From positions 558,001 through 622,000 of the forward strand of contig CAWGQC010000005.1 of NCBI GenBank assembly GCA_963824645.1: DNA of 64,000 nucleotides. The letters are read 5' to 3'. Position numbers and translations under genes: made by a program. Below are positions 15,046 through 23,609 of this stretch, in pieces; position 1 is the first letter of the stretch, and each line of letters begins with the position of its first letter. The stretch comes from Bog-756 sp963824645 (GTDB taxonomy: Bacteria > Actinomycetota > Acidimicrobiia > Acidimicrobiales > RAAP-2). Under the pieces are notes generated by a model, which saw only the letters and a list, made by a program, of their open reading frames with translations, did no database searches and was not told where the DNA came from.

Positions 15046-16137
15046 TCACAGTGCGATCCCCGAACCCAAAACGGTGTCGGGTCGGGCGGGGTCGTACAGG
15101 GCCACGGTCTGACCGGGGGCGATCCGTCGCTGAGGGACGGCGAACGTCACCGCTATCCCGTCACCCGACCGGGACAACCGGCACGGCACCGGTCGGCCGT
15201 GGGCGCTGCACTGGGCAATGGCCGGAGATCCCGGTTCCGCTTCTCCTTCCGGCTCGGCTGACAGCCGAGGACCGCCATCAACCCAGGTCACCGTGTGGAG
15301 CAGCACCGCACCGCAATGTGCGGCCTCGGGAGAGCCGACCACCACCCGCCGGGCCGGGACGTCGACGGCGGTCACGAAACGACGGCGACCGTCGTCGCTG
15401 TGGCCCATCCCCCGCCGCTGACCCACGGTCACCAGCTCGACGGCCTCCACCGGGCCGAGGGCCGCCCCCGTCACATGGTCGACCATCTGGCCGGAGTGGA
15501 GCGGAAGTCGGGATCCGAGGAATCCCTGCCGGCCCTCGTCGGACCGGATGAAACAGACGTCCTGGCTGTCGGGCTTGGCGGCTGTGCGCAACCCGAGACG
15601 ACCGGCCTCGGCCCGCACCTCCGCCTTGGTCATCTCGCCTACCGGGAGGAGAGTGCGGGCGAGCTGGTCCTGGCCCAGCATGGCCAGAACATAGGACTGG
15701 TCCTTGGCCGGGTCAGCCCCCCGGGACAGGCGGTAACGACCCGACGGGGTGGTCTGGCGCCGGGCATGGTGACCGGTGGCCAGGGCATCGAAGCCGAGCG
15801 CCCGCGCCCGGTCGAGCAGGCGGGCGAACTTGATGTGCCGATTGCACTCGATGCACGGATTGGGCGTGCGCCCCTCGGCGTGACCCTGTACGTAGGGGGT
15901 GACGACGTGCTCCTCGAAGTCATCTACGAAATTGAAGACGTGGTGGACCAACCCCAATTGATCGGCGACCCTGCGGGCATCCTCGACATCGGCCACTGAA
16001 CAGCACCCCGAGTCCGATGCGCCCCCCCACAGCTTGAGCGTGGCTCCCACCACCTGGTGGCGGCCGTGGCGCTCGGCCATCACGGCGGCCGCCACCGAAG
16101 AGTCGACACCGCCGGACATGGCCACCAACACCCTCAT
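15046..16137 (-). CDS. mnmA: tRNA-specific 2-thiouridylase MnmA
   Basis: MnmA activates U34 of tRNA-Lys, Glu and Gln with ATP and installs sulfur. The 363-residue protein opens MRVLVAMSGGVDSSVAAA with the PP-loop SGGVDSS. The two catalytic cysteines lie in NPCIECN and QDVCFI, as in the family. It starts six bases after the cysteine desulfurase stop, so sulfur donor and acceptor enzymes are co-transcribed, an arrangement common in Actinobacteria. ligA follows closely. Confidence 0.95.
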   Translation of the reverse strand: MRVLVAMSGGVDSSVAAAVMAERHGRHQVVGATLKLWGGASDSGCCSVADVEDARRVADQLGLVHHVFNFVDDFEEHVVTPYVQGHAEGRTPNPCIECNRHIKFARLLDRARALGFDALATGHHARRQTTPSGRYRLSRGADPAKDQSYVLAMLGQDQLARTLLPVGEMTKAEVRAEAGRLGLRTAAKPDSQDVCFIRSDEGRQGFLGSRLPLHSGQMVDHVTGAALGPVEAVELVTVGQRRGMGHSDDGRRRFVTAVDVPARRVVVGSPEAAHCGAVLLHTVTWVDGGPRLSAEPEGEAEPGSPAIAQCSAHGRPVPCRLSRSGDGIAVTFAVPQRRIAPGQTVALYDPARPDTVLGSGIAL

Positions 16138-16142
16138 AGGGG

Positions 16143-17312
16143 TCAGTCTCTCAGCTGGGCCACCGCGCCGGGAACGACCTCCGTCACCCGGTCGATGTCG
16201 GCGCCGGTGGTGGTGGATCCGAGCGAGAAGCGGACGCCGCTCATGGCCTCGAGGCGGTCGTAGCCCATGGAGGTGAGGACGTGGCTCGCCTCCACGGCGC
16301 CGCTCGAGCAGGCCGCTCCGGCCGACACCGCCACCCCGGCCTCGTCCAGAAGCACCACCAGGGCCTCACTCTCCACCCCGGCGAAGCGGAGGTGGAGATG
16401 ACCGGCCACCGTGGCCCCCCGCTCAGCGGTCTCCACCGCACCGGGGACACCGGCCACCAGGCTGTCGCCCAGCCGGTCACGCAGGACGGTGACCCGGGCC
16501 GAGGCCTCGTGGCGCTCGGCCACGGTGACGGCCAGGGCGACGGCCAGGCCGACGATGCCGGAAACATTGTGGGTTCCGCTGCGCCGGTCCCGTTCCTGGC
16601 CCCCCCCGTGCACCACCGGGGGCAGGGACACACCGTGGCGGACGACAAGGGCGCCCACGCCCTTGGGTCCACCGAACTTGTGCGCACTGACGGCTACCAG
16701 GTCGGCCTGTCCGGTGAGTCCGGCCACGTCGAGCCAGGGCACCGCCTGAACGGCGTCGGTGTGGAACAGCGCTCCGGGCGCCCTCTGCCGGACGATGGCC
16801 AAGGCCTGCTCCAGGGGTTGCACCGTTCCGATCTCGTTGTTGACGGTCATCACCGCCACCAGAGCCACCTCGTCCGTACAGGCGGAGGCCAACTGGTCCA
16901 CGTCGATGCGACCCTCCTTGTCGGAGTCCACCTCGCGCAGGACGGCACCCGTGCGTCGGGCCAGGGCCCGGCAGGCCAGGAGTACGGCGTGGTGCTCCAT
17001 GGCTGCGCACACCAGGACGTTCCGCTCCGGATGGGAGTCCGTGGCCGCAGCCCAACCCCCGAAGACGGCCAAGTTGTCCGCCTCGGTGCCCCCGGACGTG
17101 AAGACCACCTCGCCGGGGGACGCCTCCAGCAGCGCCGCGGTCTGGTCCCGGGCGTCTTCCACGGCTCGCCGGGCGGCCCGGGACTCGGCGTGGCTCCCCG
17201 ACGGGTTACCGAACGTGCCGGCCAGAAAGGGCCACATGGCCTCGGCCGCCTCGGGGCGGAGCGGGGTGGTGGAGGCATGATCGAGATAGACCCGGTGACC
17301 GGTGCCTCCCAT
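16143..17312 (-). CDS. Cysteine desulfurase (IscS/NifS class)
   Basis: This PLP enzyme removes sulfur from cysteine and passes it on as persulfide; here the likely receiver is MnmA, encoded next. The 389-residue product shows YLDHASTTPLRP at the N-terminus, the PLP lysine in SAHKFGGPKG, and the catalytic Cys in AGAACSSG. I chose ATG 17312 because it overlaps the upstream ALDH stop (TGATG); an alternative GTG-type start four codons upstream is possible. Class I versus class II assignment favours IscS-like because of the ACSSG loop. Confidence 0.93.
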   Translation of the reverse strand: MGGTGHRVYLDHASTTPLRPEAAEAMWPFLAGTFGNPSGSHAESRAARRAVEDARDQTAALLEASPGEVVFTSGGTEADNLAVFGGWAAATDSHPERNVLVCAAMEHHAVLLACRALARRTGAVLREVDSDKEGRIDVDQLASACTDEVALVAVMTVNNEIGTVQPLEQALAIVRQRAPGALFHTDAVQAVPWLDVAGLTGQADLVAVSAHKFGGPKGVGALVVRHGVSLPPVVHGGGQERDRRSGTHNVSGIVGLAVALAVTVAERHEASARVTVLRDRLGDSLVAGVPGAVETAERGATVAGHLHLRFAGVESEALVVLLDEAGVAVSAGAACSSGAVEASHVLTSMGYDRLEAMSGVRFSLGSTTTGADIDRVTEVVPGAVAQLRD

Positions 17313-18715
17313 CAGGCGATCCACACCGACTTGACGTTGCAGAACTCGTGCAGACCGTGGCGGGCCAGCTCACGACCGACGCCGGAACTCTTGATCCCCC
17401 CGAAAGGCAGCTCGGGCATGGAGACAACCATTCCGTTGACGAAGACCTGTCCCGCCTGCAGCCCCACCACGAACCGCTGCTGCTCGTCAGGATCGTTGGT
17501 CCACACGCTCGACCCCAGGCCGAACTCCGTCCCGTTGGCCAGCTCCAGGGCTTGATCGGCGTCGTCCACCACATAGAGCAGGGCCACCGGTCCGAACACT
17601 TCTTCGGTGGCCACCCGCATGGCCGGTGTGATGTCGGTAACCACCGTCGGGCGGTAGAAGAAACCGGACCGATCCGGGCCCGCCGGGCCCACCACCCTTT
17701 CGCCGCCGCACAGAATGCGCGCTCCTTTTTCTCGGGCGTCCTCCACTTGCGCCTCGATGGTGTCCCGGGCCGTGGCGGTGACCAGAGGCCCGATCTCGCT
17801 GGCCGGGTCAAAGGGGTCGCCGACGACAACAGCCTCCGTCTCGGCCACGAAACCGCGGATGAAGGCATCAGCCACCTGGCGGTGGACGATGAACCGCTTG
17901 GCGGCGATGCAGGATTGACCGGCATTCTGAAGGCGGGCCTGCACCCCCACGGCTACGGCCCGGTCCAGATCGGCCGAGGGCAGGACGATGAAGGGGTCGC
18001 TGCCGCCCAGTTCGAGCACGACCTTCTTCCCCACTGCCCCGGCCTGGGCGGCCACGGCCCGTCCGGCGCCCACCGAACCGGTGAGGGTGACGGCAGCCAC
18101 CCGCGGATCGGCGATGATGGCCGGCACCTGGTCGGTCCCGACCAACAGCGTCTGGAAAACGCCGTCGGGCGCACCGGCCCGACGCAGCACATCCTCGAGC
18201 AATAGGGCGGTCCGGGGCACGCTCGGCGCATGCTTGAGGAGGCCCACGTTCCCGACCATGAGGGCGGGGGCCAGAAAGCGGGTCACCTGCCACAACGGGA
18301 AATTCCAGGGCATGATGGCCAGCACCGCCCCCAGAGGTTGATAGGTGACCAGACCGAGCGAGGCGTCGACCGGCACCTCCTCGTCGCTCAGCATGGCCTC
18401 GGCGCGCTCGGCGAACCACCGGAAGGCGCTGGCGCATTTGGCCACCTCGCCTTTGGCCTGGGCGAAGGGCTTCCCCATCTCGGTGGTGATCACGTGGGCG
18501 ATGTCGGGCAGCTCCGCCTCCAACAATCCGGCCACCGTGACCGACAGGCGGGATCGCTCGGCAAAGGTGCTGCGGGCCCACATCGGAGCGGCGGCCGCCG
18601 CTCTGGCCAGCCGCGTCTCCACCGCGGCCGAGTCGTAAGGCTCGAAGAGCTGCAGGACCTCTCCGGTGCTCGGGTTCACGGTGGCGATGGGGGGACCGGC
18701 GTCGGCAGGGCTCAT
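17312..18715 (-). CDS. NAD(P)+ aldehyde dehydrogenase, succinate-semialdehyde type
   Basis: The 467-residue enzyme starts at ATG 18715 (MSPADAGPPIATVNPSTGE); the longer frame lacks family similarity. It has the ALDH core: MPWNFP, LTGSVGAGRAV, ELGGSDPFIV with the general-base Glu, and the catalytic cysteine in GQSCIAAKRF. The pattern resembles GabD-like succinate-semialdehyde dehydrogenases, although ALDH substrates are hard to read from sequence. It overlaps the cysteine desulfurase start, probably sharing its transcript without a shared pathway. Confidence 0.88.
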   Translation of the reverse strand: MSPADAGPPIATVNPSTGEVLQLFEPYDSAAVETRLARAAAAAPMWARSTFAERSRLSVTVAGLLEAELPDIAHVITTEMGKPFAQAKGEVAKCASAFRWFAERAEAMLSDEEVPVDASLGLVTYQPLGAVLAIMPWNFPLWQVTRFLAPALMVGNVGLLKHAPSVPRTALLLEDVLRRAGAPDGVFQTLLVGTDQVPAIIADPRVAAVTLTGSVGAGRAVAAQAGAVGKKVVLELGGSDPFIVLPSADLDRAVAVGVQARLQNAGQSCIAAKRFIVHRQVADAFIRGFVAETEAVVVGDPFDPASEIGPLVTATARDTIEAQVEDAREKGARILCGGERVVGPAGPDRSGFFYRPTVVTDITPAMRVATEEVFGPVALLYVVDDADQALELANGTEFGLGSSVWTNDPDEQQRFVVGLQAGQVFVNGMVVSMPELPFGGIKSSGVGRELARHGLHEFCNVKSVWIA

Positions 18716-18776
18716 CTCCCCAGTATTCCCCACTCGTCCTGGTCCGAACCGACGCCGACTCCCCGCCCGGACCTGG

Positions 18777-20144
18777 TCATGGTGACCCCACCAACGGGGG
18801 CAGAAGGTTGCGCTGGACCTTGCCGGTGGCCGTCCGGGGGAGGGCAGACACAACGGCATACTCCTTCGGTCGCTTGTAGGGAGCCAGATGGGTGGAGGCC
18901 CGGTGGCGCAGAGCGGCCAGCACCCTGGCCTCAGGTGGAGGACCCTCCGCCGAGCTGAGGACGATGGCGGCACAGACCCGTTGGCCCCAGTCATCGTCAG
19001 GAAGACCGAAGACAGCCACGTCGGCCACGCCGGGAACGGCGCTCAGGACCATCTCCACCTCGGCCGGATAGACGTTGACACCGCCGCTGATGATCAGATC
19101 GTGGCGACGACCGTCGATGAACAGATAGCCGGCGTCGTCCAGTCGTCCGAGATCACCGACGCTGAACCACTCACCTCGCCAGGCCGAGGCGCTCTTGACC
19201 GGATCCCGCCAATACTCGAAACGGGCGAAGGACGGCGGACGGCACCAGATGGTGCCGTCGGACTCCACCGACAGCCTTCGGCCCGGCCGAGCCCGACCCA
19301 CCGTCCCCGGCCGTTCCATCCATTCGTCCGGTGAGCACACCGTGAACTGGCCTTCGGTGGAGCCGTAAAACTCCCATAGAACGCCGGGGCCGACACGGGC
19401 CAGGGCCTGCCGCTTGAGGGGTGGGGGACACGGCGAACCGGCGTGAACCAGAAGTCGTAACCGGTCGAGGTGGCGGTACTGCTCACCGGCGGCGTCGAGC
19501 AGTCGGGCCAGGGCCACCGGCGCCATGAAAGTGGTGCTGGGCCGAAGGCCGTAGTGCCCGCCGAGGGTGCGGAGGGCCATGTCGGGTTCGAACCGGCTGA
19601 GGATGAGGCACGAGCCCCCCGACAGCAGGGTGCCGCCGGCGAACCGGATCGACACCGAATGGTGGAGAGGCGAGCACACCAGACGCACGTCGTCGGGAGC
19701 GAAGGACCAGAGGTCGGCTTCGTCGGCGAAGACGGCGGCGGCGGTGTCTTCGTCCCACAGGCCGGTCCACACCCCTTTGGACCGTCCGGTGGTCCCGGAC
19801 GTGTAGTGGATGGGTCGGGCCAACGGGTACGGTGCCAATTCGACGGGGGGCCCGGCGTCCAGGGCGGCCAGTCCGGCCCCGGTGGTGATCATGTGGGCCG
19901 GGTCGGCGTCCTCGGTCAGCTCGAGTCGCTCGCCTTCGGTGAGGGTGGCGTTCAACAGGACGGGCACCACACCGGTCCGCAGGGCGCCGAGCACGGCACA
20001 GACCAGGGCGGCTGAGGAGGGAAGGCACAAGACCACCCTGTCCCCGGCCCGGAGACCCATGGCCCGCAGGGCTCCGGCCGCCCGCCGCTGGGCCGGCTCT
20101 GCATCCGACCGGGTGAGAACCTCCACCGTCGGCGACTGTTTCAC
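18777..20144 (-). CDS. AMP-forming acyl-CoA synthetase/ligase
   Basis: The enzyme would activate a carboxylic acid as acyl-AMP and then acyl-CoA. The 455-residue protein has the ATP-binding loop HYTSGTTGRSKGV, the core EFYGSTEGQ, and the C-terminal GRRHDLIISGGVNVYP hinge and PRTATGKVQR lysine motif. GTG 20144 overlaps the MFS stop (GTGA) and gives the start MKQSPTVEVL. It is shorter at the N-terminus than typical family members (about 500 residues). The acid substrate is unknown. Coupling to the MFS pump could mean the transported compound is its substrate, which is inference. Confidence 0.87.
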   Translation of the reverse strand: MKQSPTVEVLTRSDAEPAQRRAAGALRAMGLRAGDRVVLCLPSSAALVCAVLGALRTGVVPVLLNATLTEGERLELTEDADPAHMITTGAGLAALDAGPPVELAPYPLARPIHYTSGTTGRSKGVWTGLWDEDTAAAVFADEADLWSFAPDDVRLVCSPLHHSVSIRFAGGTLLSGGSCLILSRFEPDMALRTLGGHYGLRPSTTFMAPVALARLLDAAGEQYRHLDRLRLLVHAGSPCPPPLKRQALARVGPGVLWEFYGSTEGQFTVCSPDEWMERPGTVGRARPGRRLSVESDGTIWCRPPSFARFEYWRDPVKSASAWRGEWFSVGDLGRLDDAGYLFIDGRRHDLIISGGVNVYPAEVEMVLSAVPGVADVAVFGLPDDDWGQRVCAAIVLSSAEGPPPEARVLAALRHRASTHLAPYKRPKEYAVVSALPRTATGKVQRNLLPPLVGSP

Positions 20145-21469
20145 AGGGCGTCGTTGACGGTGCCGGCCACGGAGGGTACGGCGGGAGACGGCGGATCGTC
20201 CAGGGCCGAAAGGACGCCGGGGGCGAGCGCGGCAATGGTGGCGAGAACCACAAGAAGAGCGCCGGCGCAGATCACGGTGACTGTCCGGACACCGAGATGG
20301 TTGGCCACCAGGCCCTGGAGGACCGCACCCAGGGGATAGACGATGCCCAGGCCCATCATGTAGATGCTGAGCACCCGTCCACGGAACTCCACCGGGGCCC
20401 GCAGTTGGACCACGGTGTTGAGCCCCGAGAGCACGGCAATGTAGCCGGCGCCCACCCCCACGAAGCTGATCGCCGACCACCACAGCGCGGGCGCCAATCC
20501 GTAATTGACCAACAGCAGGGGGAGCAGGAACAGTGCTCCCACCATCATCGTGCGACGACCGAGGCGCTCGGCCAGAGTGGGCAGGAGCAGTGCGCCGGTA
20601 ACGGCACCGATGCCCTGGGCGGTGACCAACAGGGCGGTGGCCACCGGCACGGTGACGCCCTCACGATGGACGACGCCGGCCATGGCCGGCACCAGAGCGA
20701 TGAAGGGGGAGGCCAGCAGGGCCACGACGGCGATGAGCACAATGGCCGCACGGCAACCCGGTTCGGCGAAGGCCACACGGGCACCCACGACGATGCGGGC
20801 GGCGATGCCGATCGAGCTCCGAGCGTCGACCGGTGGCGGCAGCCGCACCATGATCAGGGCCACCACCACGGCGGCAAACGAGGCGGCGTTGATTCCGAAG
20901 ACCAGCCCGTAGTCGTGGGTCAGGAGTGCCAGCCCGGCCAGTGCCGGCCCGATGACCCGTCCCAGGTTGAACTGGGCCGAGGAGAGGGAGACCGCCCCCA
21001 GTAGGTCGTCACGCGGGACCAGGTCGGGCACCATGGCCTGGTAGGCGGGGAAGCCGATTGCGCCCGAAGCACCGCCGAGAAAGGACAGCAGCACCAGCAC
21101 CCCGGGGGGATCGTGTCCGGTGGCGGCCAGGATGGCCAGCACGGTGGCGAAGGACATCTCGGCCAGCGTGGTGGCGATCAGCCACCGCCGTCGGTCCAGC
21201 CGGTCGGCCAGGGCGCCACCCAACGGAGCCAGGAGGCCGATGGGCAGGAAGCCGGCCGCCGCCACCAGCCCAGTCCATGCCGGTTGGTCGGTGCGAGCGA
21301 ACACCAGGACCCCGAGGGCCACCGTCTGCATCCAGGTGCCCACGTTGGACACCAGGGCGGCCGACCAGATGAGAGCGAAATTGCGCGACCTCAGGGGCCG
21401 CAGCGATGCCAGTGCCACCGCGGCGAGGTTACCGGGGCCGCCACCACCCACAAAGAGGAGCGGGTCCAC
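20141..21469 (-). CDS. MFS transporter (EntS/MFS_3-like exporter family)
   Basis: The 442-residue protein has about twelve hydrophobic helices, with the MFS motif A-like loop GGALADRLDRRR after helix 2 and NVGTWMQTVALG in helix 1, as in the enterobactin-exporter-like MFS_3 group. The listed start is a GTG (VDPLLFVGG); a GTG about 17 codons downstream (VALASLRPLRSRNF) would suit a typical N-terminus. The substrate is unknown. It is coupled to the downstream acyl-CoA ligase by a 4-bp overlap. Confidence 0.85.
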   Translation of the reverse strand: MDPLLFVGGGGPGNLAAVALASLRPLRSRNFALIWSAALVSNVGTWMQTVALGVLVFARTDQPAWTGLVAAAGFLPIGLLAPLGGALADRLDRRRWLIATTLAEMSFATVLAILAATGHDPPGVLVLLSFLGGASGAIGFPAYQAMVPDLVPRDDLLGAVSLSSAQFNLGRVIGPALAGLALLTHDYGLVFGINAASFAAVVVALIMVRLPPPVDARSSIGIAARIVVGARVAFAEPGCRAAIVLIAVVALLASPFIALVPAMAGVVHREGVTVPVATALLVTAQGIGAVTGALLLPTLAERLGRRTMMVGALFLLPLLLVNYGLAPALWWSAISFVGVGAGYIAVLSGLNTVVQLRAPVEFRGRVLSIYMMGLGIVYPLGAVLQGLVANHLGVRTVTVICAGALLVVLATIAALAPGVLSALDDPPSPAVPSVAGTVNDAL

Positions 21470-21499
21470 CCACCGGCCCGGCCCCCGCCGTATCCCGAT

Positions 21500-21619
21500 C
21501 TAGGAGTCGTGCTTGTGCTTGCGGCGGGGTCGGAGGGCGAACCACCAGATACTGGCCATGGTGGCCACCACGCCCAATGCGGCCGCAGGCTTGGCGATCT
21601 TGCGCGAACGGGATGACAT
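21500..21619 (-). CDS. 39-residue single-span membrane peptide
   Basis: ATG 21619 opens a short frame with one hydrophobic segment (ALGVVATMASIWWFAL, about residues 14-29) between basic ends (SRSRKIAK and RPRRKHKH). It ends at TAG 21500, 31 bases before the MFS start. There is no strong Shine-Dalgarno. The helix with flanking positive charges and its position just upstream of the transporter support a real small protein, perhaps an accessory to it. No family was recognised. Confidence 0.45.
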   Translation of the reverse strand: MSSRSRKIAKPAAALGVVATMASIWWFALRPRRKHKHDS

Positions 21620-21796
21620 GCCGTTGACGTTACCCGTTCGCTCATCGACCAGGACCGTCACTGCCGGTGGACCCATGTCCCCGGTGGGCCTGCAGCCACC
21701 CCTGGTCTACAATTTGCTCTGCGATCCTTCGGGTTCGTCGTGAGCTGGCCGGCTATGGATGGCGGCGGTCGTGGGTGTCGGGCAAGGGGGCAGGAC

Positions 21797-23581
21797 ATGG
21801 CGGTAGCGGTCGAACAGACGACAGCACCTCCTACCGTGCCGCCCGCCGCCCCTCCTCCACCGCGGCACCGGACCGACATCGTTGCCGCCGTCGTCTTCGC
21901 CGTGGTGGTAGGCGGGGTGTTCTGGTTCATCCATCACTTCGCCGTCAACATGATCTACTTCGACCAATGGGTGGACATCAAGGTGATCATGCACGCCCAC
22001 GACGGGACGCTCAGCTTCGCCACCCTCTGGGCCCAGCACAACGAGAACCGGATCCTCTTTCCCAATTTGATCGTCCTCGCCCTGGCCTACGCCACCCACT
22101 TCAACATCGAGGTCGAGGACACCCTGAGCGGGATATTCGTGGTGGTCACCACCGCACTGATCATCGTCGCCCACCGACGGAGACAGCCTTCGCTGCCCTG
22201 GATCCTCTACTGCCCGGTGGCCCTCGTCTTCTTGTCCTTCGCCCCGCTCGGCACCACGCTCTTCGGGTTTCTGGTGAGTTGGTACCTGGTGATGCTGGCG
22301 CTGGCCGTGGCCCTCTTCCTGCTCGACCGGGTCACCCTCACCTGGATGGCCACGGTCGGCGCCATCGCCGCCGCCGTGGTGGGCAGCTACTCCTCGCTCC
22401 AGGGGCTGTTCATCTGGCCGGCCGGGCTGGTGCTGTTGTACCTGCGCCGGCGGGATCTACGTACGGTGACGGTCTGGCTGGCCTCCGGCACGGTCACCAC
22501 CGTCCTCTACTTCGTCCACTTCGACTGGACGGCCACCGGGGGGCACGAGTCGTCAGCCCTGTCCCACCCCTGGTCCGCCCTCCGGTTCTTCTTGGAGTCG
22601 CTGGGCAACGTGACCGGGTCCCGCATCAGTGCCGGCCCGGGTTCGGTGAACGGTCTGGCCCTGGCCCTGGGTGTGCTCGTCTTCGGTGTGGCGGTCGTGG
22701 CCCTGGTCTACGGCTTCCGGCGCGACGTGGAGGGCGGCGGGCCCATCGGCGTGGCCCTCATCTGTTACGGCCTCATCTTCGTGGCCTTCACCACGCTGGG
22801 TCGGATCCAACTGGGCCTGCAGGACGAATCGCGGTTCGCCACCTTCGATCTGTTGGTGTGGATAGGGGCCTACCTGGTCCTGGTCGGACCGGTGTCGGCG
22901 GTCATCAGTGAGAAGGCCCACGGGACGGAAGTCAACACCCGGCCCCGAAGCCGGTCGGTCGCCACCCGGTCCAGCGCCGTGACCATGGTGGCCATGGGCA
23001 TTCTGCTCAGTCTGTTCGTCCTGGAGGTCCTACTGGGATACTCCAACGGGCTGAATTACGGACGATCCTGGTTCCAATCCCAGTCGAACGTGGCCGATAT
23101 CACGGCCAACATCCATGCGGCCCCGGACAATCTGGTCAGGGGCTTCAGTCCCTACGTCTACTCGACGAACGAGGTCAGGCGACTGGCTGCCTTCGCCAGC
23201 GCCGAACGGCTGAGCCTGTTTGGCACCTCGCTCGGCTCGATCGACCGGCGGTCGGGATTGTTCGCCGAGGTGTTGACGCGGGTGGTCCGCCCCCGGAGTG
23301 GGACGGTGCTGTCCGGCACCGCGTTGCTGGACGCCACGGCCACCTCGAACAATGTCGCCTCGGTGCAGTTTCGGGTCACCGGGCACAGACTGCACGACGC
23401 GCCGGTGGCCACCGGGAGCTCATCCCCGTACGGATGGTTGGCGCGGTGGGACACCACGACCGTGGCCGACGGGAACTTCCAGTTGCGCAGCCGTGTCACC
23501 TACACCGACGGAAAGTCGGTCGAGAGCCAACCGATCAGCATCGAAGTCCTCAACCGGGATCGCAGCCCGCCCACGGGGTGA
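21797..23581 (+). CDS. Polytopic membrane protein, GT-C-like, with C-terminal Ig-like domain
   Basis: The 594-residue protein starts at ATG 21797 after AAGGGGG; an in-frame ATG at 21755 and GTG at 21740 are less likely. About ten to eleven membrane helices span residues 25-440. The first outer loop carries YFDQWVDIK and QHNENRILFP, acidic and polar motifs typical of lipid-linked-sugar (GT-C) glycosyltransferases. The last 150 residues lie outside the membrane and end in an Ig-like fold (SVQFRVTGHRL). It probably acts on surface glycans, though the sugar is unknown. The nearby sulfatase, glycosyltransferase and sulfotransferase genes agree with that. Confidence 0.72.
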   Translation: MAVAVEQTTAPPTVPPAAPPPPRHRTDIVAAVVFAVVVGGVFWFIHHFAVNMIYFDQWVDIKVIMHAHDGTLSFATLWAQHNENRILFPNLIVLALAYATHFNIEVEDTLSGIFVVVTTALIIVAHRRRQPSLPWILYCPVALVFLSFAPLGTTLFGFLVSWYLVMLALAVALFLLDRVTLTWMATVGAIAAAVVGSYSSLQGLFIWPAGLVLLYLRRRDLRTVTVWLASGTVTTVLYFVHFDWTATGGHESSALSHPWSALRFFLESLGNVTGSRISAGPGSVNGLALALGVLVFGVAVVALVYGFRRDVEGGGPIGVALICYGLIFVAFTTLGRIQLGLQDESRFATFDLLVWIGAYLVLVGPVSAVISEKAHGTEVNTRPRSRSVATRSSAVTMVAMGILLSLFVLEVLLGYSNGLNYGRSWFQSQSNVADITANIHAAPDNLVRGFSPYVYSTNEVRRLAAFASAERLSLFGTSLGSIDRRSGLFAEVLTRVVRPRSGTVLSGTALLDATATSNNVASVQFRVTGHRLHDAPVATGSSSPYGWLARWDTTTVADGNFQLRSRVTYTDGKSVESQPISIEVLNRDRSPPTG

Positions 23582-23609
23582 GAGTGGAGGTCCGGGGACG
23601 TGGCGGTTG

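Noticed and set aside
16281..17555. Rightward 424-codon frame
   Set aside because: It is a shadow of the cysteine desulfurase and ALDH genes, with His/Gly/Arg-rich sequence typical of antisense high-GC DNA.
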